From CAVTPD01 sp963736575 (lineage in GTDB: Bacteria > Bacteroidota > Bacteroidia > Cytophagales > JAAEPT01): a stretch of DNA of 64,000 nucleotides. This document shows, in pieces, positions 35,185 to 44,588 of this stretch (its first letter is position 1; each line of letters opens with the position of its first letter). The notes under the pieces were generated by a model. It was not told the origin of the DNA, did not search any database, and saw only the letters and a list, made by a program, of their open reading frames with translations. The stretch spans positions 1,798,001-1,862,000 of the forward strand of contig CAVTPD010000001.1 in NCBI GenBank assembly GCA_963736575.1, read 5' to 3'. Both the position numbers and the translations under genes were made by a program.

Positions 35185-35870
35185 AAGAATTATACAACTT
35201 CGAAAATATTAAAAAAGACAAGCTAACCACCGCGTTAGGCTTGTTAATCATTATTGCCAGCGTGGTAAGTGTTTTTACACTGCCAGAAGTTACCTGGAGT
35301 GATGCCGTAATTGGTGCTCTATTTGGTCTTTCTTTATTCCCTTTAAAAATTAACAAAGACAAAAAAGGAGCTTTCATTATAGCCTTAGTAGTACTTTTTG
35401 GGGCGGTACTGGGCCTACCGTCCTGCACTACTTTTCAAAAATGCCAAAATAAATTTGGCAACATGGGAGACACCGTTTATGTAAAGTCTAAAGTAATTAT
35501 TCATGATACGGTAACGGTAATAAGCGAAGGCGATACCGCCATTGGCCGCGTTCAGTTGGATAGCTTATTAATGATGTCTAACCAGGACACCATTTACATT
35601 ACTTCTAAGAAAGGCAAAGCAAACGCAAAGCTGTACAAAGATAAAAACAACAACTACCTGAATGCATTTATTGAGTGCCTTTCAGATACGGTAGTAAAAA
35701 CAACAGTCAAAGAGGTAGAAGTAAAAGTACCCTGTCCACCTCCGGTGGTTTTTAAGCCGGAGGCCAAAAAGGGTTGGCAAAAATTTAAACAGGATTATAA
35801 GGACTTGGCCGCTATTGGCTTCCCTATCCTACTCTTTTCAATATTGGTAATCTTAATTAAAAGACGATGA
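35181..35870 (+). CDS. membrane protein, possible spanin/lysis accessory
   Basis: A 229-residue protein. It has two N-terminal membrane segments (LGLLIIIASVVSVF; FIIALVVLFGAVLGLPSC), a Cys-containing LPSCTTF, a polar middle and one C-terminal membrane segment (AIGFPILLFSILVILIKRR). It overlaps the amidase stop by 4 bp. A periplasm-spanning lysis role is plausible from position but not proven. Confidence 0.5.
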   Translation: MKELYNFENIKKDKLTTALGLLIIIASVVSVFTLPEVTWSDAVIGALFGLSLFPLKINKDKKGAFIIALVVLFGAVLGLPSCTTFQKCQNKFGNMGDTVYVKSKVIIHDTVTVISEGDTAIGRVQLDSLLMMSNQDTIYITSKKGKANAKLYKDKNNNYLNAFIECLSDTVVKTTVKEVEVKVPCPPPVVFKPEAKKGWQKFKQDYKDLAAIGFPILLFSILVILIKRR

Positions 35871-36253
35871 ATAAAGCAGAATTAACGGATTTCGTAAGAA
35901 AGAATTACGGCAAAAGTTATAAAAACGAAGAGGCTATGATGGCAACCGAAGACGGAATGGTCTTCACTATGGACAAGCATAACGCTGCCAAAGACCACGA
36001 AGAAAAGAGTGGTAAAAAGCTTCATAAAATAATTATGAAGGAAGAAGCACCGGCAGCACCGGCAGAATTACCGGTACCAACGGAAGAATCTACAGTGGCA
36101 GAGATTAAAGCTTATCTAGATCAAAAGGATATTGAATATAACTCTTCCGATAAGAAAGCAGACTTATTAGCCTTGCTTACGGTAGTAAAAACCGAAAATC
36201 CAGAGCCTACAGAAGGTGAAGGAGAAAATACTGAAAACCAAAACCCTGAATAA
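35867..36253 (+). CDS. hypothetical protein with HeH/LEM-like C-terminus
   Basis: A 128-residue protein with an Ala/Pro/Glu linker and a segment STVAEIKAYLDQKDIEYNSSDKKADLLALL, the short helix-extended-helix pattern seen at ends of phage structural proteins. It overlaps the previous stop by 4 bp and is followed 2 bp later by the sheath gene. Confidence 0.5.
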   Translation: MNKAELTDFVRKNYGKSYKNEEAMMATEDGMVFTMDKHNAAKDHEEKSGKKLHKIIMKEEAPAAPAELPVPTEESTVAEIKAYLDQKDIEYNSSDKKADLLALLTVVKTENPEPTEGEGENTENQNPE

Positions 36254-36255
36254 AA

Positions 36256-37437
36256 ATGGCGTTACCTAAGATAACCATAACTATACTCAATGGTCAGTTA
36301 ATGGCCGTTTCGGTCTCCGATGACTCCATTATGGGAATGGTTCTATTTTCGGATACCGCCCCTTCAGGTTTAGCACTAGGTACACCTAAAGCCATCTTCT
36401 CCTTAAAAGAAGCGGAAGCTTTGGGTATTACAGAAAGTTTTGATACAACTAATTCAGTTGATCTGTATTATCAAATTAAGGGCTTCTATACACGCGCAAG
36501 AACAGGTACAGAGCTATGGATTATGGTAGTGGCGCAAACAACTACAATGACTGGAGCTGCTGACAAAACTGCTGACATTGTTAAAAAGCTTCTTAGAAGC
36601 TCTGGTGCAAAAGGCCGCGTTAAAATGTGGGGTATGAACAGAATACCAGACGGTGCTTATACAGCTACTTATGACGATGGTATTGATGATGATGTTTCCG
36701 GTGCTGTTACCAAGGCTCATGAGCTTAATCTTGAACAAGAGTCATTGTTTCAGCCTTGTTTGGCGGTAATCGGAGCCAGAGACTTTCAGGGTGATGTAGG
36801 AGATTTAAAAGACTTCTCACAGAACACAACCCGTACATGCCAGGTAATGCTGGGTAGTACCGTTGCTTCGGGTATTCCGGCTGTAGGTTTCACACTTGGG
36901 CAATATGCTAACCGTCCTGTTCAAAGAAAAATAAGTCGTGTAAAAGACGGTGATCTTTCAATTTTGGATGATCAGGCTTATATGTCGGACGGTGAAAATG
37001 TAGAAACGTACGAAGATGCCTGGGATACAATGGACGATAAGGGTTATGTATTCTTTAGAAAAGTACCGGAACATTCTGGTTACTACTTCTCAAGAGATAT
37101 AGCGTGTGTAGATCAAGGAGATGACTATGCACTTTTCTCTAGGGGAAGAATTCTTCACAAGATGTTAAGAATCGTTGCGAAAAGATTCATTAACGAACTG
37201 GAGGATGAGATAGATATTGATGAGTCTGGATATATGGATCCTACTGTTATTAAATCTTTACAAGCAAATATTGTAAACGATTTAGAGGTGGGTATGAAAG
37301 GGGAGATTAATGGTGCCAGGTGTGTCATTAAACCAGATCAAAGAGTTAATCAAACTAACAAGTTAGCTATTGAAAAGGTAGCTGTACGTGTGAAAGGTTA
37401 CTCTTCTTGGATAGAAATAAACATTGGATTTGAATAA
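36256..37437 (+). CDS. contractile tail sheath protein (DUF2586-like)
   Basis: A 393-residue protein resembling the DUF2586 sheath family: N-terminal LPKITITILNGQLMAVSVSDDSIMGMVLFSDT, central VKMWGMNRIP and FQPCLAVIGARDFQGD, and C-terminal VNDLEVGMKGEINGARCVIKPDQRVNQTNKLAIEKVAVRVKGYSSWIEINIGFE. It shows that the virion has a contractile, myovirus-type tail. It is followed directly by the tube gene. Confidence 0.85.
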   Translation: MALPKITITILNGQLMAVSVSDDSIMGMVLFSDTAPSGLALGTPKAIFSLKEAEALGITESFDTTNSVDLYYQIKGFYTRARTGTELWIMVVAQTTTMTGAADKTADIVKKLLRSSGAKGRVKMWGMNRIPDGAYTATYDDGIDDDVSGAVTKAHELNLEQESLFQPCLAVIGARDFQGDVGDLKDFSQNTTRTCQVMLGSTVASGIPAVGFTLGQYANRPVQRKISRVKDGDLSILDDQAYMSDGENVETYEDAWDTMDDKGYVFFRKVPEHSGYYFSRDIACVDQGDDYALFSRGRILHKMLRIVAKRFINELEDEIDIDESGYMDPTVIKSLQANIVNDLEVGMKGEINGARCVIKPDQRVNQTNKLAIEKVAVRVKGYSSWIEINIGFE

Positions 37438-37443
37438 AAAATC

Positions 37444-37884
37444 ATGGAAGGATTAACACAATCAAAGTTTGACTCTGAAGAGTATGCTTTTAAAGATATG
37501 AAGCTGGTACTGGGCGGACGCCCGGTAGCTGGTTTTAGAGCCGTTAAATTTAAGATTGCTACGGTACAAGAAGCTTTGCATGCTTCCGGTGATGATCCCT
37601 GGAGTGTGCAATCTGGTAACACAACATATACCGGAGAAATTAGGCTATTACAAAGTGAATGCGAAGCCTTAATTGAGGCTGCAAAAGCATTGGGTAAAAG
37701 TAGCCCTACCAAATTAACCTTAACGGCAATTGTAAACTTCTCCAGAGAAGTAACAGAGCCAATGAAAACCCATGAAATCAAAAACTTCAAGTTTGAAGAA
37801 TTTGAAATGGGTATGGAGCAGGGAGATACATTCATGGAAGTAACCTTCCCTTTTGTAGCTCAGAAAATTAATCTGGACATATAA
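37444..37884 (+). CDS. tail tube protein
   Basis: A 146-residue beta-rich protein in the tube position, 6 bp after the sheath gene. It has YAFKDMKLVLGGRPVAGFRAVKFK near the N-terminus and KNFKFEEFEMGMEQGDTFMEVTFPFVA near the C-terminus, the strand pattern of tube proteins. Assignment by position and fold-like pattern. Confidence 0.75.
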   Translation: MEGLTQSKFDSEEYAFKDMKLVLGGRPVAGFRAVKFKIATVQEALHASGDDPWSVQSGNTTYTGEIRLLQSECEALIEAAKALGKSSPTKLTLTAIVNFSREVTEPMKTHEIKNFKFEEFEMGMEQGDTFMEVTFPFVAQKINLDI

Positions 37885-37899
37885 TTTAAAAACACCCCT

Positions 37900-38445
37900 A
37901 TGGTAACGCAAGAACAAATTAACGAATGGAAAGCCCGTCACGGGAAGATATACAGGCTAATTGCTGAAGACAAAGTAGCTTATATTTTTGATCCGCTAAC
38001 AAGTTTAGCGGTGATGAAAAAAGCGTTCACAGCCATACAAGTGAGTACTATTCTATATGTGCAATCTGTATTAGCAGACTGTTGGTTAGGTGGCGATGAG
38101 GAGCTTAAGACGGATGAGGCGTACGGAAATGCCTTATCGGATAACATTGATGAACTTACCAAATTACCCAAGCATCAAATTGAAGAGATGGATGGGAGAT
38201 TTCTTCTTAAAAGTGAAGGTGCTGAAATCTTAGTACGTCCGGCACTTAGAAAAGATATTCTTTTGGCTGAAAAGAAAAACAAGGCTAAAGAGCCTTTTGA
38301 AACAGCCATTCACTTGCTGAAGCTAATTGCTGAAGATAAGAAAGAGGTAGATAATATCAGTCTTAATACCCGTGCGTTCATTGGTATTTTAACCGCAGTA
38401 GATGAGGTTAAAGTGAAGAAAGCAGTTGTGGTGGAGGAGCTTTAA
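37900..38445 (+). CDS. tail assembly chaperone
   Basis: A 181-residue, helical, acidic protein between tube and tape-measure genes, where contractile-tailed phages encode a tape-measure chaperone that is extended by frameshifting. The extended frame lies in 38412-38642. It is not recognisable by sequence alone. Confidence 0.65.
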   Translation: MVTQEQINEWKARHGKIYRLIAEDKVAYIFDPLTSLAVMKKAFTAIQVSTILYVQSVLADCWLGGDEELKTDEAYGNALSDNIDELTKLPKHQIEEMDGRFLLKSEGAEILVRPALRKDILLAEKKNKAKEPFETAIHLLKLIAEDKKEVDNISLNTRAFIGILTAVDEVKVKKAVVVEEL

Positions 38446-38642
38446 AGGCAGCTCAACAGCTAACAAAGAGAAAGGCGCACAATCCTTGGTTCTGCATTAA
38501 CATAATGCTGAAGTATTACAAGATAAGTGATGATCCTGACTCTTTAAGCGACGAAGAGTGGGCGGCCTCCTTTGAGGTATTAAAAACAATAAAAGCTTCA
38601 GAATCGAAATCTAACGATAACATTCTTTCCCAATTCTTGTAA
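38412..38642 (+). CDS. probable frameshifted extension of the tail chaperone
   Basis: The -1 frame, relative to the preceding gene, is open from 38412 to the stop at 38640-38642, which overlaps the tape-measure ATG. It encodes about 75 residues, including AAQQLTKRKAHNPWFC, then MLKYYKISDDPDSLSDEEWAASF and NDNILSQFL. This is a gpGT-style second domain. Alternatively the ATG at 38505 starts a 45-residue protein. I could not identify a canonical slippery heptamer in the overlap. Confidence 0.6.
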   Translation, partial: SEESSCGGGALKAAQQLTKRKAHNPWFCINIMLKYYKISDDPDSLSDEEWAASFEVLKTIKASESKSNDNILSQFL

Positions 38643-40294
38643 TGAAGTTATACGAGTATGTCATAAAAGTAAAAGATCTGGCCAGTGATAAAGTAAAATC
38701 TGTCGCTCGTCAGTTTGGTGTCGCTGATAGTAATATTAAGCGTGCCAGCCGATCTATGACGGAAAGTGAAACGAAAGCTAAAAAGTTAGGTAGTACTTTT
38801 TCAGGACTTAGAGGTATGATTGCCGGGGCCTTTGCGCTTACGGCAGTTACAGCCTTTGCTGGTGGTATTGTGAAACTTGGGGCTCAAATGGAGCAAACAC
38901 GGGTTTCAATGACCACATTTTTAGGGGATTCAGAAAAAGCCAACCAATCCATTAATCAATTAACAGCTTTTGCCAACGCCACACCTTTTGATACCAACCA
39001 GGTATTACGTGCCGGTAAAGGCTTGCTTGCTTTTGGTGTAACAGCAGACGATTTAGTACCAACGCTTACCAAAATTGGAGATATAAGTGCCGGTACGGGT
39101 AAGAATTTTAATGAGCTAGCAACCATTTTCGGTAAAGCTAAAATTGCAGGTACGTTATACGCTGAAGACATTAACCAGTTGGTGGAAGCCGGTATTCCGG
39201 TTATGGAGGAATTTGCAAAGGCTTTAGGTACTACCGAAGACCAAGTAAAAAAGATGGCTTCGGAAGGTAAACTGAAGTTTAAAGACCTAGAGAATGCCTT
39301 TACAAACCTAACTGCTGAGGGTGCCATGTTTGGCGGCTTAATGGAAAAACAGGCGGAAACTCTTGGTGGTAAATGGAGTACTTTAATAGGTAAAGCACAG
39401 CTTATGGGTGCTAGAATTGGCGAAGCCTTAATACCAATTTTAAAACCATTGGTAGATATGGGAATTGCTTTATTAGACAATTCGGAAGCGTTGGAAACAT
39501 TGGCCTACATTGCCGGTATTGCCACAGCTGCTTTCCTAGCATATCAAACAGTGGTATATGGGGCAGCTTTAGGTACGTTTTTGTATTCAAAAGCAACTGC
39601 ACTGGCAAGAATAGCCACGCTAATATTTACAGGAAATTTTGCAGCCTTAAACGCGGTAATGACTGCCAATCCAATTGGTTTGGTTATAGCTGCTTTAGTT
39701 GCTTTGGCTGGTACAGTAGTGTATTTGTATAACAAATTCGACTGGTTTAAAGGTGGTGTTTGGGGTTTGTGGGAGTCCATGAAGGAAGTGTTTATGTCTA
39801 TTGCTGATTTGGCGAAAAACATATTCGGAGGTCTATGGGATATTATAAGCGGCCTTTGGAATCAGGATTTTGACAAAGCAAAAGCAGGTTTAAGCAAATT
39901 AGGTAAAGGATTACTGGCAACTACTCCCGGTGGTTTTGCATCACAATACGGTGAGAAAATTGCCGATAAGTTCACAGAGGGTTATAAAAATGGTCTTAAA
40001 AAGGAAAATATAGGGGTGAGTAGCTTGCTAGGCGGTGGAGACACTGCCGGCAGCTCATCTTTTGCTACACCAGCAGCTCCAGATAATCAACAAACATCTT
40101 CAGGTATAGATTCTATTGCATCCGGTGGCGGTGGTGTAAACATCTCATTTGGTGATATCCACTTAGCTGAAGACATTATAATGAATGTTCAAAACGCTAC
40201 GGAAGGTGCTGAAGAACTGAAGGAAATATTTAAACGCATGCTGGCGGATGTTCTAAACGGTGCTGTACGTACAGCAAGGGGGGCAAATGGCTAA
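38642..40294 (+). CDS. tail tape measure protein
   Basis: A 550-residue protein. The tape-measure domain is at residues 60-250 (MTTFLGDSEKANQSINQLTAFANATPFDTNQVLRAGKGLLAFGV, then INQLVEAGIPVMEEFAKALG). Hydrophobic segments follow at about 285-370 (YIAGIATAAFLAYQTVVYGAALGTFLY; LVIAALVALAGTVVYLY). It fixes tail length. It starts with a TAATG overlap to the chaperone extension. Confidence 0.9.
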   Translation: MKLYEYVIKVKDLASDKVKSVARQFGVADSNIKRASRSMTESETKAKKLGSTFSGLRGMIAGAFALTAVTAFAGGIVKLGAQMEQTRVSMTTFLGDSEKANQSINQLTAFANATPFDTNQVLRAGKGLLAFGVTADDLVPTLTKIGDISAGTGKNFNELATIFGKAKIAGTLYAEDINQLVEAGIPVMEEFAKALGTTEDQVKKMASEGKLKFKDLENAFTNLTAEGAMFGGLMEKQAETLGGKWSTLIGKAQLMGARIGEALIPILKPLVDMGIALLDNSEALETLAYIAGIATAAFLAYQTVVYGAALGTFLYSKATALARIATLIFTGNFAALNAVMTANPIGLVIAALVALAGTVVYLYNKFDWFKGGVWGLWESMKEVFMSIADLAKNIFGGLWDIISGLWNQDFDKAKAGLSKLGKGLLATTPGGFASQYGEKIADKFTEGYKNGLKKENIGVSSLLGGGDTAGSSSFATPAAPDNQQTSSGIDSIASGGGGVNISFGDIHLAEDIIMNVQNATEGAEELKEIFKRMLADVLNGAVRTARGANG

Positions 40295-40877
40295 AATAAT
40301 TACGGATATAACTAACCTGGTATTCGGCGGTAAATTTGTTGGCCCACCCTACCCAATAGGCTTTGAAAACGGAAGCCTGCAACAGTTGAACCCGGTGCCA
40401 TTGCGTTCGCTTTTCACTACGGAAGAAAACGGCTATGTGTTTAAGATGCCGGTTCGCTTAAGGAAAGCAAAACCCAACTCCGAAACCTACGAAGAGTTTA
40501 TCCTCCCTAATGAGCCGGTGATCAGCATCTACGGTTCAAAGGATGTAACCACTACTTCCATACAGCGTGGAAATAAGCGTGGTACCGTAAAAGAAGAACG
40601 CAACCTGGAGGATTATGAGATTAGAATTGAAGGCCGTTGCATTAACACCCAAAACGAGGACGATTACCCCGAAGAACAAGTACGTGGATTACGCAAATTC
40701 TTTGAGATGCCTGGACCCGTGCTTGTAGATAATGTAATACTGAACATTATGGGTATTACACAGATAAGCTTAATAGGTGGTATAAGGTTGACAAGAAGCA
40801 CAGGCATACCAATAAATCAGCAGCCTTATGTAATAGCTGCGGTAAGTGACGAAGATTTTGAACTGGAAATTGAATAA
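40287..40877 (+). CDS. tail protein after tape measure (DUF6046-like; Mu gp43 position)
   Basis: A 196-residue protein (ITDITNLVFGGKFVGPPYPIGF, then FILPNEPVISIYGSKDVTTTSIQRGNKRGTVKEERNLEDYEIRIEG). It resembles DUF6046 of Bacteroidetes phages. The start at 40287 overlaps the tape-measure stop by 8 bp. It lies at the position of Mu gp43 (DNA-circulation/baseplate), a positional inference. Confidence 0.7.
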   Translation: MAKIITDITNLVFGGKFVGPPYPIGFENGSLQQLNPVPLRSLFTTEENGYVFKMPVRLRKAKPNSETYEEFILPNEPVISIYGSKDVTTTSIQRGNKRGTVKEERNLEDYEIRIEGRCINTQNEDDYPEEQVRGLRKFFEMPGPVLVDNVILNIMGITQISLIGGIRLTRSTGIPINQQPYVIAAVSDEDFELEIE

Positions 40878-40880
40878 ACT

Positions 40881-41876
40881 ATGAAGCTATTAATTATGCA
40901 CTTTATAATGATGTGCCAGGTGGTAATCGGAGATATTACCCTAACGCAAAAAGTACACTCCATAGATGTTGAAAGCAGCTGGCAAACGGTAGCGGATACC
41001 GCTACGGTAATGATTCCAAAAAACATCCGTAACCTAGACTACGACACATTCAAACCAGGTGATCGGGTTTCAGTTTCGGTAGGTTACCAGGACAAGATAT
41101 TTGAAGAGGTTTTCCGGGGCTTTGTAAAGCAACGTAAGCCGAACATTCCCTTTGAAATCTTGTGCGAAGACGCAGCTTATCTCTTCCGCAGCACCTACAT
41201 ACAGAAGAACTGGAAGAGCAAAACAACATTAAAAGAAATTGTAGAATACCTTATTGCTGAACAGAACAAGCAACATCCTAATTATACGGTGCAGTTGATG
41301 ACAGGCTATGAATTTCCGGAGGTTAATTTTTCTAAGTTCCGAATCTCTGGCGACATGGCTTACCATGTATTAGATACGTTACAAAAAAAATACGGACTTG
41401 CACTTTACTTCAGGGATTTGGAAATGTACTTCGGGCTTCCTTATGGTGAAACCGTAGGCAAAGTAAAATACGATTTAGGATGGAATACCATACAAAAAGA
41501 TACCAAGCTGGAGTGGCGCGAAGAAACGGATTACCTGGTACAGATTAAAGCCATTGGCATTAAAAAAGACAATACCACTTTAGAAACCACTGTCGGCAAC
41601 GAAGGCGGCAGCGTAATCACTAAGTATTATTATGGAATCGAAGACAAAGCAAGCCTCAAGCTGTTGGCTGAAGAGGATTTTAAACGCGAAAAAATTACAG
41701 GGTACAAAGGAACGCTTACAGCCTTCTTCATCCCCTTTGTAAAGCATTCTATGATTGCCGAAATCAACGACCCCGACTTTCCGGAGCGACTAAGCGAATA
41801 CCGCATTGACCGCGTACGGATTAAGTACGATAAAGGCATCCGAAATATAAGCTCTATAGGTGGCCGTGTAGTGTAA
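40881..41876 (+). CDS. baseplate hub protein (gpD/gp44-like)
   Basis: A 331-residue protein with the phage late-control-D-like strand pattern: SSWQTVADTATVMIPKN, DTFKPGDRVSVSVGYQ, FEEVFRGFVKQRKPNIPFEILCEDAAYLF, and DMAYHVLDTLQKKYGLALYFRDLEMYFG. It would form the hub on which the spike sits. It overlaps the spike-like gene by one base (TAATG). Confidence 0.75.
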   Translation: MKLLIMHFIMMCQVVIGDITLTQKVHSIDVESSWQTVADTATVMIPKNIRNLDYDTFKPGDRVSVSVGYQDKIFEEVFRGFVKQRKPNIPFEILCEDAAYLFRSTYIQKNWKSKTTLKEIVEYLIAEQNKQHPNYTVQLMTGYEFPEVNFSKFRISGDMAYHVLDTLQKKYGLALYFRDLEMYFGLPYGETVGKVKYDLGWNTIQKDTKLEWREETDYLVQIKAIGIKKDNTTLETTVGNEGGSVITKYYYGIEDKASLKLLAEEDFKREKITGYKGTLTAFFIPFVKHSMIAEINDPDFPERLSEYRIDRVRIKYDKGIRNISSIGGRVV

Positions 41877-42397
41877 TGACAGATGCAGAACTACATAAGA
41901 TGCTGGTGGACTTTGTGCAAGGTCAGGTACCTATTCAGGTGTTCATCGGAGAAGTCACCGAGGTGGATGAAGAGAATTACACCGTGGATATTAAGCCGCC
42001 CGGACAAGCGGAGCTCTCTGAGGTGAGACTAAAGGCAGCTATTGACGGTGAAAAAACCGGATTGGTAGAAATACCCGAAGTAGGCAGCACGGTATTGTTC
42101 AGCATTATTGGTAACCAACCCGATGAGGCAACGATTATAAAGTGCTCAAAAGTCGCTAAGATTATTATTAACAACGGTGAAAATGGAGGCTTACTGATTG
42201 ACGAAAAGGCCAATAATAACCTGAAAGCGATTAAAGATTTCATTGAAACAATGAAGTCAGCGATTAGCACCGGGTTTCAATCAGTAGGCGCTGGGAGTTC
42301 GGCAAATGGTGCTACTGGTAAAGCAGCCTTTGAGTCCGCTCTAAGCGGCCAATCAATAAGTTTTGAGGACATGAAAAACGATAAAGTAACACACTAA
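41876..42397 (+). CDS. baseplate spike protein (Mu gp45-like)
   Basis: A 173-residue protein. The OB-fold-like N-terminus (IQVFIGEVTEVDEENYTVDIKPPGQAELSEVRLKAAI, EIPEVGSTVLFSIIGNQPDEATIIKCSKV) is followed by a short helical tail. It resembles the puncturing-spike family of gpV/gp45. It lies between the hub and gp46-like genes. Confidence 0.7.
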   Translation: MTDAELHKMLVDFVQGQVPIQVFIGEVTEVDEENYTVDIKPPGQAELSEVRLKAAIDGEKTGLVEIPEVGSTVLFSIIGNQPDEATIIKCSKVAKIIINNGENGGLLIDEKANNNLKAIKDFIETMKSAISTGFQSVGAGSSANGATGKAAFESALSGQSISFEDMKNDKVTH

Positions 42398-42702
42398 TGC
42401 CAATAGACTGGGCCGAAGACGAAAACGGAGACATCTTATTTGAAAACGGGGACTTAGTACGCGCTGAAAGTACACAAAAGCACCTGAAGGATTTGTTTAA
42501 AACGCATTTAGGCGGTTTGAAACAACACGGCGATACCGGTATTGGAATTAGTGATTACATAGAAGACGATGATTTTGGTGCAGCGTATCCGAAAATACAA
42601 AAGCAAATTACCGGAGACAGCGCAACCATTAACAAACTGGAGCTGTACGAAAACGGTGGTATAAACCTAAGCGCAGACTACGACGATGAGGATAACAGTT
42701 AA
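42397..42702 (+). CDS. baseplate wedge protein (gp46/W-like)
   Basis: A 101-residue protein of the gp25/W type: DWAEDENGDILFENGDLVRAESTQKHLKDLFKTHLGGLKQHGDTGIGISDYIEDDD. The opening W.ED..GD....NGD pattern is typical of Mu gp46. It overlaps the next gene by 17 bp. Confidence 0.8.
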   Translation: MPIDWAEDENGDILFENGDLVRAESTQKHLKDLFKTHLGGLKQHGDTGIGISDYIEDDDFGAAYPKIQKQITGDSATINKLELYENGGINLSADYDDEDNS

Positions 42703-42985
42703 GGACAGCCAAAACATACAAGACATTGCTATGCAGTACACCGGAAGCATAGACAACGTGGTGAAGATTGCAATGGCCAACAACATAAGCCCTACTGAAA
42801 TTATTGTAAAAGGAATGGAGCTGGAGATACCTTCAACCATCATAATTACAAAACAACAGCAAGCCTTAATTGACTTGTACAAAGTAGAGCAGCGCATACC
42901 GTCTTCCGGTGGCTATGAAGACAGCGACGATTTTGATGGAGACTTTGACAACACAGATTTTGATAACACAGATTTCTTAACATAA
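42686..42985 (+). CDS. LysM-domain baseplate-associated protein
   Basis: A 99-residue protein. Residues 1-50 are LysM-like (VKDSQNIQDIAMQYTGSIDNVVKIAMANNISPTEIIVKGMELEIP), and the acidic tail ends with FDNTDFDNTDFLT. In contractile systems such proteins join hub and tube or bind peptidoglycan. Confidence 0.75.
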   Translation: MRITVKDSQNIQDIAMQYTGSIDNVVKIAMANNISPTEIIVKGMELEIPSTIIITKQQQALIDLYKVEQRIPSSGGYEDSDDFDGDFDNTDFDNTDFLT

Positions 42986-42989
42986 AAGA

Positions 42990-44588
42990 ATGAGTACACC
43001 AGCACAAATAAATACAGAGCTAGACGATAAGATCAAGAACACCCCATTAACAAAAATTAGAGGCGGTGTTCTTAATACTATTCTTAAGATGATTACCGGC
43101 TCTTACTACAACAAAGACACGGATAGCATCTTATTTAAGTTGATTTTCACAACAACCCGTGTATACAAAAAAGACGAAGCGGCCATCTACGGAAATACGC
43201 TATATGTAGCGAATGAAGACAATATAACCGGGGCATGGAACGCTGCAAAATGGACGAGTTACCTAGACTTAAATCCGGGTGCTGCTTTTGCAATATCAAA
43301 ATACGCTAGTGGTACCCGTTACCTTATTGGTAATTACACCGAATACCAGAACGAAATCTACCGCGCCAAAACAGAGGTGCAAGGCATTACGCCCGATCCT
43401 ACTCAGGAAACAGCGCAATGGGTTAAAATACCGCACAAGTTTAAAACGTGCGACGAATGGCGCGCAGGCTTGTATCTGGATGGTTCTGTAATTAAGAAGG
43501 ATGGTAAGCTTTACGAGGTTACTATTCCTGGTACCTACTTTGAAAGTGCTGTTTTTGCTACTGATTTGGGTGTTGGGAAGTTTACACAGTTGGGCGCCCA
43601 AGCTATTTCAGATATAGAAGGTTTGCAAGCTGTCTTGGATGCATTGGATAGCCCCAAATTTTCAGAGCTAGAATCCCCCGGCACTGAAGGCTCTATCGAT
43701 TATGCAGCAAACTCTACTACAGGTGATTTATACGTACACCCTTTCACAGCTACAGACGATATTTCTTTTGCCGGAACTAATATTGCAGAAGGTTATTCTG
43801 TTTTTTTAGCGGTAACCGTGCCGGATGGGCTCACAATTGGGCTAGATCCATCTTTTGAACTAGTAAGAGGAACCCTAAGCCAACCCGACGGCCAACCGGA
43901 GGTTTATTATCTTAAATTATATAGGTACCCAACCGATTCAGGTGGTGACTTGAAAGCGGAAGTTATAGAGGAAGCCGAAGCGCAAGCCCCTGTTAACAGC
44001 AGCCCTATTGATTCTGTTTCTACAGATTTTGAGCTAGATAATACCGACCCTGAAGATGTAATACTTAAACTTTCCGCAGCGGTTAAAGCTAGCCTTGCTA
44101 AGGCTGATAGTGCTTTGCAGGAAATCGCGGATGAGTCAATCACAGGGGAAAAAATAGTACCTAAAAGCCTAGACTTTTCAAGGATTGCAGATATATCAAC
44201 AGCTAGAATGCTTGGTAGAATAGACCCTGCTACAGGTATTATACAACAGTTGACTAATACACAGGTATTAGAATTTCTAGGGGTTAAGTTACCTCAAAAC
44301 ATTACGATTACTACAGGTATAGACCAAGTAATTGATAATAGCGACCAAGTCACCTATACATATTCAGGAGCAGATAACATAAGTATAGCGATTACAGCAA
44401 CAAAATTACCTGAGAATGCAGAATGTGTTTGGCTTATATCAGGGGCTGGAAATATAGGATTCACAAACGGAACGGGAATTTCACAGGTCAAAAAATCCGC
44501 TGGATTATTCGTTGCAGGAACATCTGGGACAACCGATGTAAGGCCTGTTGTTACAAAAAATATAGAGGGGGTATTATACGTGTTATGA
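42990..44588 (+). CDS. tail fibre protein with carbohydrate-binding-like repeats
   Basis: A 532-residue protein. Residues 60-150 hold two repeats of the ChtBD3/CBM type (VYKKDEAAIYGNTLYVANEDN...GAWNAAKWTSY; YLIGNYTEYQNEIYRAKTEVQG...PDPTQETAQWVKI). The remainder is beta-rich with low-complexity linkers and a LDALDSPKFSELESPGTEGS-type segment. It probably binds host surface glycans. It overlaps the next fibre gene by 4 bp (ATGA). Confidence 0.75.
   Translation: MSTPAQINTELDDKIKNTPLTKIRGGVLNTILKMITGSYYNKDTDSILFKLIFTTTRVYKKDEAAIYGNTLYVANEDNITGAWNAAKWTSYLDLNPGAAFAISKYASGTRYLIGNYTEYQNEIYRAKTEVQGITPDPTQETAQWVKIPHKFKTCDEWRAGLYLDGSVIKKDGKLYEVTIPGTYFESAVFATDLGVGKFTQLGAQAISDIEGLQAVLDALDSPKFSELESPGTEGSIDYAANSTTGDLYVHPFTATDDISFAGTNIAEGYSVFLAVTVPDGLTIGLDPSFELVRGTLSQPDGQPEVYYLKLYRYPTDSGGDLKAEVIEEAEAQAPVNSSPIDSVSTDFELDNTDPEDVILKLSAAVKASLAKADSALQEIADESITGEKIVPKSLDFSRIADISTARMLGRIDPATGIIQQLTNTQVLEFLGVKLPQNITITTGIDQVIDNSDQVTYTYSGADNISIAITATKLPENAECVWLISGAGNIGFTNGTGISQVKKSAGLFVAGTSGTTDVRPVVTKNIEGVLYVL

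Noticed and set aside
38412..38445. A canonical slippery heptamer for frameshifting
   Set aside because: No XXXYYYZ in the correct frame was found; only CTTTAAA-like text out of frame.
38956..39480. Long antisense frame within the tape-measure gene
   Set aside because: The sense strand encodes the complete tape-measure domain; the reverse frame arises from codon bias.
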